In this document: piece by piece, positions 8,394 through 16,298 of the stretch
Layout of the letters: the number at the start of each line of letters is the position of its first letter
How positions within the stretch are numbered: position 1 is the first letter of the stretch
NCBI GenBank assembly: GCA_003221515.1
Contig: QHSI01000123.1
Span: forward strand, 1 to 51,329
From: Candidatus Rokuibacteriota bacterium
GTDB taxonomy: Bacteria > Methylomirabilota > Methylomirabilia > Rokubacteriales > CSP1-6
Length of the DNA: 51,329 nucleotides
Reading direction: 5' to 3'
Translations under genes and position numbers: made by a program
Notes under the pieces: model-generated
The model's database searches: none
Told to the model about the DNA's origin: nothing
Seen by the model: the letters and a program-made list of their open reading frames with translations, nothing else

Positions 8394-8882
8394 GTGGAGA
8401 TCCTCGCCGAGCTCCAGCGTCGGTTCGGCGACGCCATCGTCGAGACGCACGAGCACCACGGCGACGCCACCGCCGTCGTGGCCCGCGACGCCATCCTCAC
8501 CGTGCTCGCCCACTGCCGCGACGACGTCGCGCTGGCCTTCGACGTGCTCATGGATCTCACCGCGGTCGACTATCTGCGCTACCCCGGGCGCGAGGATGGG
8601 CCGCGCTTCGAGGTCGTCTATCACCTCTACTCGATCGCCCACAACCACCGCCTGCGGCTGAAGGTGCGGCTGGACGAGGACGACGCCACGGTCCCGTCCG
8701 CCGTCGCGCTGTGGCCGATCGCGAACTGGCTCGAGCGCGAGGTGTGGGACATGTTCGGCGTGCGTTTCGACGGCCATCCCGATCCCCGGCGGCTCCTGAT
8801 GTACGAGGAGTTCGTCGGCCACCCGCTGCGGAAGGACTACCCGATCACCCGGCGCCAGCCGCTCATCGGTCCGGCGACCTAG
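8394..8882 (+). CDS. nuoC: NADH-quinone oxidoreductase subunit C
   Basis: Peripheral-arm complex I subunit without cofactors (30-kDa type), 162 residues, GTG start. Signature elements are LTAVDYLRYPG, YHLYSIAHNHRLRLKV, WPIANWLEREVWDMFGV with the DMFGV hallmark, and HPLRKDYP near the end. It is separate from nuoD, not fused as in E. coli; nuoD follows after 12 nt. Confidence 0.96.
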   Translation: MEILAELQRRFGDAIVETHEHHGDATAVVARDAILTVLAHCRDDVALAFDVLMDLTAVDYLRYPGREDGPRFEVVYHLYSIAHNHRLRLKVRLDEDDATVPSAVALWPIANWLEREVWDMFGVRFDGHPDPRRLLMYEEFVGHPLRKDYPITRRQPLIGPAT

Positions 8883-8894
8883 GAAACCGGGACG

Positions 8895-10268
8895 ATGGCG
8901 GAGACCACGCGGCAGGAGTTCATGCTCGGCGAGGGCAGCGGCACCGGCGGCGGGCCCCAAAATATACAACTCGGCGTGGGCCCGGCCCATCCCGCGATGC
9001 ACGGGATCATCCGGATCGTCACCGAGCTCGACGGCGAGGTGATCGTCAACGCCGACGTCGAGATCGGCTATCTGCACCGGGCCTTCGAGAAGGACTGCGA
9101 GCAGGGCGGCTGGAACAACGCGATCCCGTTCACCGACCGGCTCAACTACGTCTCACCGCTGATCAACAACTTCGGGTACGCATCCGCCGTCGAGAAGCTC
9201 CTCGGCATCGACGTCACCGAGCGGTGCAAGTACATCCGGGTGATCATGTCGGAGATCTCGCGGATCTCCGATCACCTCACCTGCGTGGGCGCCTCCGCGA
9301 TGGAGCTGGGCGCGTTCACGGTCTTCCTCTACATGATCAAGGCGCGCGAGTACCTGTGGGAGCTGGTCGAGGCGGTGACCGGCGCGCGGCTGACGATCTC
9401 GTACGGTCGGGTCGGCGGCGTCAAGGCGGACCTGCCGGAGGGATTCGCCGAGCGGACGCTCAAGGCCTTCAAGGAGACGCGGGAGGTGCTCGACGAGGTG
9501 CACCGCCTGCTGACCGGCAACCGCATCTTCATGGACCGCATGGTCGGCGTCGGCGCCCTTTCGCGGGAAGAGACGATTGCCTACGCCATCACCGGACCGC
9601 TGCTGCGCGCCGTCGGCGTGGGCTACGACGTCCGCCGCGCTCAGCCGTACTACACGTACGATCGCGTGGAGTTCGAGATCCCGACGCAGAAGGACGGCGA
9701 CAACTACGCGCGCTATCTCGTGCGGATGGCCGAGATGGAGCAGTCGATGCGGATCGTCGAGCAAGCGCTCGCCGCGATCCCCGACGGCCCCATCAACGTG
9801 GACTTCGAGGGTCGCCCGATCGACCCGGCGGCGTACGTCGACCAGGGCAAGCAGGGGAAGACCGAAGGGCTGCTCTTGCTGCCGATCACGCTCTCGCCGA
9901 ATCTCCAGGGGCAGCAGCGCGCCGACCTCAACCGCGTCAACATGGGGGACAAGCGCGTCGTGCTGCCGCCGAAGGAGACTGCGTACGGCTCGATCGAGGG
10001 GCTGATGAACCACTTCATGCTGATCATGGAGGGCTACGGCATCCAGCCCCCCCCGGGCGAAGCGTATTTCCCGGTGGAAGGGGCGAACGGCGAGCTCGGG
10101 TTCTACGTCGTCTCCGACGGCACCGATCGGCCGTATCGCGTCCGCTGCCGGCCGCCGTGCCTGCCGCCGGTGGCGGCGCTGCCCCGGATGATCGCCGGCG
10201 AGATGGTGGCCGACCTGATCCCGACCTTCGGCTCCGTCAACATGATCGGCGGCGAGCTCGACCGATGA
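8895..10268 (+). CDS. nuoD: NADH-quinone oxidoreductase subunit D
   Basis: 49-kDa complex I subunit forming the quinone pocket with NuoB. 457 residues. The quinone-site HPAMHG motif is present near residue 35 and EIGYLHRAFEK, MSEISRISDHL and GRVGGVKADLP follow. The C-terminus has the expected RCRPPCLPPVAALPRM-like region ending in GELDR. A central insertion-like segment (about residues 290-345, with PINVDFEGRPIDPAAYVDQGK) makes it longer than the usual ~400 residues. Confidence 0.96.
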   Translation: MAETTRQEFMLGEGSGTGGGPQNIQLGVGPAHPAMHGIIRIVTELDGEVIVNADVEIGYLHRAFEKDCEQGGWNNAIPFTDRLNYVSPLINNFGYASAVEKLLGIDVTERCKYIRVIMSEISRISDHLTCVGASAMELGAFTVFLYMIKAREYLWELVEAVTGARLTISYGRVGGVKADLPEGFAERTLKAFKETREVLDEVHRLLTGNRIFMDRMVGVGALSREETIAYAITGPLLRAVGVGYDVRRAQPYYTYDRVEFEIPTQKDGDNYARYLVRMAEMEQSMRIVEQALAAIPDGPINVDFEGRPIDPAAYVDQGKQGKTEGLLLLPITLSPNLQGQQRADLNRVNMGDKRVVLPPKETAYGSIEGLMNHFMLIMEGYGIQPPPGEAYFPVEGANGELGFYVVSDGTDRPYRVRCRPPCLPPVAALPRMIAGEMVADLIPTFGSVNMIGGELDR

Positions 10269-10284
10269 CGATTGTTGCGCGATG

Positions 10285-10392
10285 GGTGGACCGGGCGTGT
10301 CGGCGGCGGCTCGCACCTCGGGTGGACCGGGCGTGTCGGCGCCGGCTCGCACCTCGGGTGGACCGGGCGTGTCGGCGCCGGCTCGCACCTAT
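10285..10392 (+). repeat. 36-bp tandem repeat, three copies, upstream of nuoE
   Basis: Units begin at 10285, 10321 and 10357, each starting GGTGGACCGGGCGTGTCGG and running through a CCGGCTCGCACCT-like half. Units 2 and 3 are identical except for the last two bases, unit 1 has one extra change. The third unit runs directly into the 87-bp module shared with nuoA, so the tandem looks like an amplification of that module's left end. All three frames stay open across it, which creates a false 12-residue protein repeat. Confidence 0.93.
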
Positions 10393-10442
10393 CTCAGGCC
10401 ACCCTCGGTCCAAGCCGGCCTCGAGGCCCCCGCTACAATGAC
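10356..10442 (+). repeat. Dispersed 87-bp module, copy 2, at the nuoE start
   Basis: Copy 2 of the module described at 7508-7594; mismatches are limited to three positions. It ends just after the nuoE start codon (ATG 10438), so the translation initiation region itself is duplicated between nuoA and nuoE. Confidence 0.92.
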
Positions 10443-10920
10443 TACGACGGACCCCACCTTCTCCGCCGAGCAGCTCGCGGAGGTGCGCCGCCTGCAGGCG
10501 CTCTATCCCGACGCGCGCGGCGCACTGCTGCCCGTCCTTTACATGGCGCAGGACACGTTCGGCTGGATCTCGCTCGAGACCGAGGAATACGTCGCCGGGC
10601 TCTTCGACCTTTCGCCCGCCCACGTGCACGAGGTCGTCACGTTCTACACGCTCTACTTCCGCGAGCGGCCGGGCCGCCACGTCGTGTCGGTCTGCCACAA
10701 CCTCTCCTGCCACCTGGCCGGAGCCGGATCGATCATCGCGCACCTCAAGCAGCGGCTGCGCGTCGAGGTGGGCGAGACGACCGAGGACGGCCGGGTGACG
10801 CTGCTCTCGGTCGAATGTCTCTGCGCGTGCGAGGCGGCGCCGATGATGCAGGTCGACGACCGCTACGAGATGAACCTGACGCCGGTGAAGATCGATCGCA
10901 TCCTCGAGGGGCTCGCGTGA
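10438..10920 (+). CDS. nuoE: NADH-quinone oxidoreductase subunit E
   Basis: Peripheral complex I subunit with a 2Fe-2S cluster (N1a), 160 residues. Cluster ligands are in VCHNLSCHLAG and VECLCACEAAP (CX4C ... CX3C). The start ATG 10438 gives MTTTDPTFSAEQLAEVRRLQ, a normal N-terminus; extending upstream to 10282 would add 52 residues encoded by the tandem repeat. The TGA overlaps the GTG of nuoF. Confidence 0.96.
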   Translation: MTTTDPTFSAEQLAEVRRLQALYPDARGALLPVLYMAQDTFGWISLETEEYVAGLFDLSPAHVHEVVTFYTLYFRERPGRHVVSVCHNLSCHLAGAGSIIAHLKQRLRVEVGETTEDGRVTLLSVECLCACEAAPMMQVDDRYEMNLTPVKIDRILEGLA

Positions 10921-12185
10921 CCGACGAAAAGATCCTCACCCGGAACTTCCATCGCCAAGACTCCCACACGCTCGACGGGTACCGGGCGACGGGCGGCTAC
11001 CAGGCGTGGCCCAAGGCCCAGGCGATGGAGCCCGCGGCCATCGTCGAGGACGTCAAGGCCTCGAACCTCCGCGGGCTCGGCGGCGCGGGCTTCCCGACCG
11101 GCACGAAGTGGTCGTTCATTCCGAAGACCCACACCGGGCCCGTGTACCTCGTCATCAACGCCGACGAGGGCGAGCCGGGGACGTTCAAGGACCGCTACCT
11201 GCTCGAGCGTGACCCGCACGCGCTGATCGAGGGCATGTTGATCGCGGCGCGCGCGATCCGCTGCGCGACGGGCTTCGTCTACATCCGCGGCGAATACGTC
11301 GAGCCCTGGCGTCGCTTCTCCGCGGCCGTCCGTGAAGCGTACGCGGCGGGATATCTGGGCAAGGGCTTCGACATCGTCGTGCACCGAGGGGCCGGGGCCT
11401 ATATCTGTGGCGAGGAAACAGGACTCATCTCGTCACTCGAGGGCAAGAAGGGCTGGCCGAAGCTCAAGCCTCCCTTTCCCGCGATCAAGGGCGCGTTCGG
11501 CGCGCCGACGATCGTGAACAACGTCGAGACGATCTGCCACGTGCCGCACATCATCAGCCGGGGGGCCGCGTGGTTCGCCGGGCTCGGCACGAAGACCCAG
11601 GGTGGCACGCGCATGTATTCCGTCTCCGGCCGCGTGGCCCGCCCAGGCTTGTACGAGGAGTCCGTCGCGGTCACGCTGCGCCAGCTGATCTACGAGCGCG
11701 CCGGCGGCGTCACCGGCAACGGGCGGCTGAAGGCGGTGGTGCCGGGCGGATCCTCGGCAGCGATCCTGACCGCCGCCGAGATCGACGTCACGATGGACGT
11801 CGACGGGCTCAAGAACGCCGGCACCATGGCCGGCTCGGCGGGCATCATCGTGATGGACGAGACCGTGTCGATCCCCGAGGCGCTGATGGTGGTCGCGCGC
11901 TTCTACGCCCACGAGAGCTGCGGCCAGTGCACGCCGTGCCGGGAGTCGACCGGCTGGATCTACAAGATGACCCACCGGATCGTGGAGGGACGGGGACGCC
12001 GCGCGGACCTGGACACGATCCTCGACGTGGCGCGTCGCGGCGCCGGCACGACGATCTGCGCGTTCTACGACGGCGCGGTCGGCCCGTACATCTCGTACAT
12101 CGAGAAGTTCCGGAGCGAGTTCGAGGCGCTGACCGACGGCGCGGCCGCCACGCCGTCGCGGCGCGAGGCCGTGTCGCATGCCTAG
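10917..12185 (+). CDS. nuoF: NADH-quinone oxidoreductase subunit F
   Basis: NADH-oxidising, FMN- and 4Fe-4S-carrying subunit of complex I, 422 residues. The GTG start overlaps nuoE by 4 nt. The NADH/FMN motifs GLGGAGFPTGTKW and NADEGEPGTFKDRYL are present, with GAGAYICGEETGLISSLEG for FMN. The N3 cluster ligands are in HESCGQCTPCREST and TTICAFYDG. Its stop overlaps the nuoG ATG by 8 nt. Confidence 0.97.
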   Translation: MTDEKILTRNFHRQDSHTLDGYRATGGYQAWPKAQAMEPAAIVEDVKASNLRGLGGAGFPTGTKWSFIPKTHTGPVYLVINADEGEPGTFKDRYLLERDPHALIEGMLIAARAIRCATGFVYIRGEYVEPWRRFSAAVREAYAAGYLGKGFDIVVHRGAGAYICGEETGLISSLEGKKGWPKLKPPFPAIKGAFGAPTIVNNVETICHVPHIISRGAAWFAGLGTKTQGGTRMYSVSGRVARPGLYEESVAVTLRQLIYERAGGVTGNGRLKAVVPGGSSAAILTAAEIDVTMDVDGLKNAGTMAGSAGIIVMDETVSIPEALMVVARFYAHESCGQCTPCRESTGWIYKMTHRIVEGRGRRADLDTILDVARRGAGTTICAFYDGAVGPYISYIEKFRSEFEALTDGAAATPSRREAVSHA

Positions 12186-13776
12186 GCTCACGGTCAACGG
12201 CCAGCAGGTCGAGGTCCCAGCCGAGACCAACCTCATCGAGGCCGCGCGCAAGGCGGGCGTCGAGGTGCCGCACTACTGCTACCATCCCGGCCTCTCGATC
12301 GCCGGCCAGTGCCGCCTGTGCATGGTCGACATCGAGAAGGCGCCGCGGCCCACGATCGCGTGCAACACGATCGCGACCGAGGGCATGGTCGTGCTGACCG
12401 AGACCGACCGGGTGCGCGAGACGCGGAAGTCGATCATGGAATTCCACCTGATCAACCATCCGCTCGACTGCCCCGTGTGCGATCAGGCGGGCGAGTGCTG
12501 GCTGCAGATCTACTACATGAAGCACGGCCTGTACGACCCGCGGATGAGGGACGAGAAGGTCCACAAGCCGAAGGCCGTGCCGCTCGGGCCGCACGTGATG
12601 CTCGACGCCGAGCGCTGCATCCTCTGCTCGCGCTGCGTGCGGTTCTGCGACGAGATCACCGCCACCGGCGAGCTCGGCATCTTCGAGCGCGGCGATCACT
12701 CGGAGATCGGCCTCTTCCCGGGTCGTGCGCTCGAGAACCCGTACTCCGGCAACGTGGTGGACATCTGTCCCGTCGGCGCCCTGACCGACCGCGACTTCCG
12801 CTTCCAGGTGCGCGTGTGGTACCTCGACAGCGCGAAGTCCGTCTGCCCCGGGTGCGCGCGCGGCTGCAACATCGACGTCCACGTGAACCGCCGGAGGCCC
12901 CACCACGCCGAGGGCCGCCGGGTGGCCCGGCTCAAGCCGCGTTACAACGGGTCCGTCAACCGCTGGTGGCTCTGCGACGCCGGGCGCTATGGGTTCACGT
13001 TCGTCGACGACAAGGACCGCCTGCTCGCGCCCACCCGCCGGGAGGGCGAGACGGTCAGCGACGCGACGTGGGACGAGGCGATCGCGGCGCTGGCGGCGGC
13101 GCTCCGGCGGTCGCCGCCGGACGAGATCGGGATCATCGCGTCGCCGAAGATGGCGAACGAGGATCTCTTCGCGGTGCGCCGCCTGCTGGACAACCGGGCC
13201 CTCCGGCGGGTGGCCTTCCGGGTGCCGCCGCGGGTGGCCGGCGACCAGGACAACTTCTTGATCCGCGCGGACAAGAACCCGAACTCGCTGGGCGCGGAGC
13301 TGGTCGGGCTCGGCGGCGACTCGCGAGCCGTGCTCGAGGCGGCGCGGGCGCATCGCCTGCGGTGCCTGATGATCTTCGGTCACGACCTGCTGGCGAGCGA
13401 GTGGCCGGCGGCCGAGGTCCGCGAGGCGCTCGGCGCGGTCGAGACGGTCGTCTTCGTCGGCGCCAACGCCAACGCGACGAGCGCCGCCGCGCACTGGGTG
13501 CTGCCGGCGGCGGCGTGGGTCGAGCGCGACGGTACGTACACGAATTTCGAAGGACGGGTGCAGCGCTTCCGGCAAGCGACGGAGCCGATCGGCCAGGCGC
13601 TGGCCGAGTGGGAAATCGTGGGCCGGCTGTTGGCGGCGCTTGGCGACGAGTCGACGGCGACCCGCGCGGAGCACTGGTTCCGTCAGCTCGTCGCGGCCGT
13701 GCCGGCCTTCGCGGGGCTCAGCTACCAGGCGCTCGGGGACGGCGGCCGCCTGCTCGCCGGCGCGGTCAAGGCATGA
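12178..13776 (+). CDS. nuoG: NADH-quinone oxidoreductase subunit G, compact form
   Basis: Peripheral subunit carrying several iron-sulfur clusters, 532 residues, much shorter than the usual 680-900. An N-terminal 2Fe-2S domain (PHYCYHPG, AGQCRLCMV) is followed by the His/Cys N5 region (LDCPVCDQAGECWLQ) and CILCSRCVRFC for N4. CPGCARGC together with WLCDAGR fits the ligands of the extra cluster N7, found only in some bacteria. The molybdopterin-like domain from about residue 270 is reduced, with retained HWVLPAAAWVERDGTYTNFE. The stop overlaps the nuoH start. Confidence 0.95.
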   Translation: MPRLTVNGQQVEVPAETNLIEAARKAGVEVPHYCYHPGLSIAGQCRLCMVDIEKAPRPTIACNTIATEGMVVLTETDRVRETRKSIMEFHLINHPLDCPVCDQAGECWLQIYYMKHGLYDPRMRDEKVHKPKAVPLGPHVMLDAERCILCSRCVRFCDEITATGELGIFERGDHSEIGLFPGRALENPYSGNVVDICPVGALTDRDFRFQVRVWYLDSAKSVCPGCARGCNIDVHVNRRRPHHAEGRRVARLKPRYNGSVNRWWLCDAGRYGFTFVDDKDRLLAPTRREGETVSDATWDEAIAALAAALRRSPPDEIGIIASPKMANEDLFAVRRLLDNRALRRVAFRVPPRVAGDQDNFLIRADKNPNSLGAELVGLGGDSRAVLEAARAHRLRCLMIFGHDLLASEWPAAEVREALGAVETVVFVGANANATSAAAHWVLPAAAWVERDGTYTNFEGRVQRFRQATEPIGQALAEWEIVGRLLAALGDESTATRAEHWFRQLVAAVPAFAGLSYQALGDGGRLLAGAVKA

Positions 13777-14870
13777 GCGTGGTCGCCGACCTCGGCATCG
13801 CGTTCGGCCGCGTCGCCTTCGTGATGCTCTTCGTCCTGAACCTGGGCGGCTTGCTGACCTGGGTCGAGCGCAAGCAGTCGGCCATCATGCAGGACCGGAT
13901 CGGCGCCAACCGCGCGTCGATCTTCGGCTTCCGCGTGCTCGGACTGTTCCATCCCCTGGCCGACGCGATCAAGATGCTCGCCAAGGAAGACTTCCGACCG
14001 GCGCGGGCCGACCGGTTCCTGTTCGGGTTCGCGCCGTTCGTGTCGGTGTTCTTCGCGCTCGTCGCGTTCGCGTCGATTCCCTTCGGTGACACGCTCCGTG
14101 TTGCCGGCCGCGAGATCCCGTTGCAGGCGGTGACGCTCAACGTCGGGATCCTCTACCTGTTCGCCATGCTCTCGCTCGGCGTCTACGGTGTCATGATGGC
14201 CGGCTGGTCGTCGGCCAACAACTTCGCGCTGCTCGGCGGCCAGCGCGCCGCCGCGCTGATGATCTCGGCCGAGATCGCGATCGGCGCCTCGATCATGGGC
14301 GTGATCATGATCTACGGCTCGCTGAACATGCAGGACATCGTGCGCGGCCAGGGCCGCTCCTTCCTCGGCGGCTGGCTGCCGGCGTGGGGGATCGTCACCC
14401 AGCCGCTCGCGTTCGTGCTCTTCCTCACCGCCGGCATCGCCGCGACCAAGCGCATTCCCTTCGACACCCCCGAGGGCGAGTCGGAGATCATCGGCTACTT
14501 CGTCGAGTACAGCGGCATGAAGTTCGGGATGTTCGCGATGGCCGACTTCCTCGAGACCGTCGTGATCGCCGGGATGACGACGTCGCTGTTCCTCGGCGGC
14601 TGGCAGGTGCCCTACCTCGGCCCCGAGGGCTTCCACTTGCCATGGGGGTGGGCGTGGTCCCTGCCGCACCTGGTGATCGTGCTGCTCCAGGTGGGCGCGT
14701 TCGTCGTCAAGGTCTGCGGCATGATCTTCTTCATGATGCTGATCCGCTGGACCCTGCCGCGCTTCCGCTACGACCAGGCGATGCGCCTCGGCTGGCTCGG
14801 CCTGTTCCCGCTCTCGATCGCGAACATCGTGCTCACCGGCTTTCTCCTCCTGCTCTGGGACGCTCGATGA
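13773..14870 (+). CDS. nuoH: NADH-quinone oxidoreductase subunit H
   Basis: Membrane subunit linking the quinone site to the membrane arm of complex I, 365 residues, about eight membrane helices. Signatures are LLTWVERKQSAIMQDRIG, GLFHPLADAIKMLAKED, the loop RIPFDTPEGESEIIGYFVEY and the final RFRYDQAMRLGWLGLFPLS. The ATG overlaps the nuoG stop (ATGA). Confidence 0.97.
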   Translation: MSVVADLGIAFGRVAFVMLFVLNLGGLLTWVERKQSAIMQDRIGANRASIFGFRVLGLFHPLADAIKMLAKEDFRPARADRFLFGFAPFVSVFFALVAFASIPFGDTLRVAGREIPLQAVTLNVGILYLFAMLSLGVYGVMMAGWSSANNFALLGGQRAAALMISAEIAIGASIMGVIMIYGSLNMQDIVRGQGRSFLGGWLPAWGIVTQPLAFVLFLTAGIAATKRIPFDTPEGESEIIGYFVEYSGMKFGMFAMADFLETVVIAGMTTSLFLGGWQVPYLGPEGFHLPWGWAWSLPHLVIVLLQVGAFVVKVCGMIFFMMLIRWTLPRFRYDQAMRLGWLGLFPLSIANIVLTGFLLLLWDAR

Positions 14871-14919
14871 TCACGCAAACCACGAGCGTCGAGGCGCGCG
14901 TACGGAGCCGGCTCGCACC
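14871..14919 (+). other. 49-bp nuoH-nuoI gap with a remnant of the dispersed module
   Basis: The only sizeable gap in this part of the operon. Bases 14903-14917 are identical to 15 bases of the 87-bp module (CGGAGCCGGCTCGCA), including its palindromic core GAGCCGGCTC, and end three bases before the nuoI ATG. Confidence 0.5.
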
Positions 14920-15462
14920 ATGACCCTCGATCTCAGGCGCTTCTACCTCCTCGAAGTCTTCTCGGGTCTTGCGCTCACCGCCGCGCACTTCTTCCGGAAC
15001 ATGGGGCGCCACGTGGCCTTTGCCGTCGGCGCCTCGCGGACCGGCGGCGCGGTGACGATCCAGTATCCGGAAGAGCGTCGGCCGTACTCGCCCCGCCTGC
15101 GCTCGCTGCACCGGCTCGTGCGCCGCGAGGACGGCTCGCCGCGCTGCGTCGCCTGCATGATGTGCGAGACGGTCTGCCCCGCGCACTGCATCTACATCAT
15201 CGCGGACGAGCACCCGAACCCCGAGATCGAGAAGGTCCCGCGCCGCTTCGACATCGATCTCGGGAAGTGCGTGTTCTGCGGCTACTGCGTGGAGGCGTGC
15301 CCGGAAGACGCGATCCGCATGGACACCGGGATTCTAGAGTTTTCCTCGTACTCCCGCGGCGGCATGATCTACTCCAAGGAGATGCTGCTGTCGCTCGAGG
15401 CCGCCGGCGCCGACGGCCGCCCGCGCTCCCCGATCCCCGTGCCGGCGGACCGGAAGGCGTGA
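14920..15462 (+). CDS. nuoI: NADH-quinone oxidoreductase subunit I
   Basis: Peripheral subunit with two 4Fe-4S clusters (N6a, N6b), 180 residues. Both ferredoxin motifs are intact: CVACMMCETVCPAHC and CVFCGYCVEACPEDA. The N-terminal amphipathic region contains LTAAHFFRNMG. The stop overlaps the nuoJ ATG (TGATG). Confidence 0.97.
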   Translation: MTLDLRRFYLLEVFSGLALTAAHFFRNMGRHVAFAVGASRTGGAVTIQYPEERRPYSPRLRSLHRLVRREDGSPRCVACMMCETVCPAHCIYIIADEHPNPEIEKVPRRFDIDLGKCVFCGYCVEACPEDAIRMDTGILEFSSYSRGGMIYSKEMLLSLEAAGADGRPRSPIPVPADRKA

Positions 15463-15953
15463 TGGCTCGCGCGGTGTTCCTCCTGGTGGCCGCGGTCGCC
15501 GTCGGCTCGGCGCTCGGCTTGATCCTCAGACGGAACGCGATTCACGGCGCGCTGTTCCTGGTCGTCAACCTCGGATCGATCGCCGCGCTCTACCTGATGA
15601 TGGGCGCCGAGTTCCTGGCGGCGGCACAGGTGATCGTGTACGCCGGCGCGATCATGGTGCTGTTCGTGTTCGCGATCATGGTGCTGATCCCGGGCAAGGA
15701 GGAGATCGGCCCCGACCCCCACCGCCGCGCGCGGCTGGCGGCGCTGCCGGTCGGCGCGCTGCTGTTCGTGCTCCTGGTGCTCGTGGTGGGCCGGCGGTGG
15801 GCCGGACCGGCCGCCACGACGACGGCGAGCGGGACCCCGGACGCGGTCGGGCGGCTGCTCTTCACCAGCTACCTGTTCCCGTTCGAGCTCACGTCGGTGC
15901 TGCTGCTGGCGGCGATGGTCGGGGTGCTGGTCCTGGCCAGGCGGCGGGCGTAA
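15462..15953 (+). CDS. nuoJ: NADH-quinone oxidoreductase subunit J
   Basis: Membrane-arm subunit of complex I, 163 residues, with five predicted helices. Typical sequence: RRNAIHGALFLVVNLGSIA, LGAEFL-type segment MMGAEFLAAAQVIVYAGAI and VLFVFAIMVL. Starts on the nuoI stop; a 30-bp gap then precedes nuoK. Confidence 0.95.
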   Translation: MARAVFLLVAAVAVGSALGLILRRNAIHGALFLVVNLGSIAALYLMMGAEFLAAAQVIVYAGAIMVLFVFAIMVLIPGKEEIGPDPHRRARLAALPVGALLFVLLVLVVGRRWAGPAATTTASGTPDAVGRLLFTSYLFPFELTSVLLLAAMVGVLVLARRRA

Positions 15954-15983
15954 TCGGCGAATATCTGGAAGTGATGGCGAGAC

Positions 15984-16286
15984 ATGGTGCCTGAGAGCTA
16001 CTATTCATCGTTGTCGGCCGTGTTGTTCACGATCGGTGTGGTGGGCGTCGTGGTCCGCCGCAACCCGCTCGTGATCTTCATGTCGATCGAGCTGATGCTG
16101 AACGCGGCGAACCTCGCGCTGGTCGCCTTCGGCCAGCGGTTCGGCAACCTCGACGGCCAGGCCGTCGTTTTCTTCGTGATGGCGGTGGCGGCGGCCGAGG
16201 TCGCCGTTGGGCTCGCGATCATCGTCTCGATCTTTCGCGTCCGCCGGCGGCTTTCGGTGGACGATCTCAGTCTCATGCGCTGGTAG
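15984..16286 (+). CDS. nuoK: NADH-quinone oxidoreductase subunit K
   Basis: Small antiporter-like membrane-arm subunit, 100 residues with three helices. The motif [19 protein letters not shown] contains the essential membrane Glu, and a second Glu sits in [15 protein letters not shown]. It is the last nuo gene here: the next gene, 12 nt on, is pdhA, and nuoL, nuoM and nuoN are not in the window. Confidence 0.96.
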   Translation: MVPESYYSSLSAVLFTIGVVGVVVRRNPLVIFMSIELMLNAANLALVAFGQRFGNLDGQAVVFFVMAVAAAEVAVGLAIIVSIFRVRRRLSVDDLSLMRW

Positions 16287-16298
16287 CAGGGGGAGGGC

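Noticed and set aside
10285-10392. CRISPR-like 36-bp repeats
   Set aside because: Repeat units touch each other with no spacers, there are only three and no cas gene is present; this is a tandem repeat.
10282-10437. N-terminal extension of NuoE with a 12-residue repeat
   Set aside because: It is encoded only by the tandem repeat and the shared 87-bp module; NuoE from ATG 10438 has the normal length. The same reasoning removes the extra 23 residues of NuoA.
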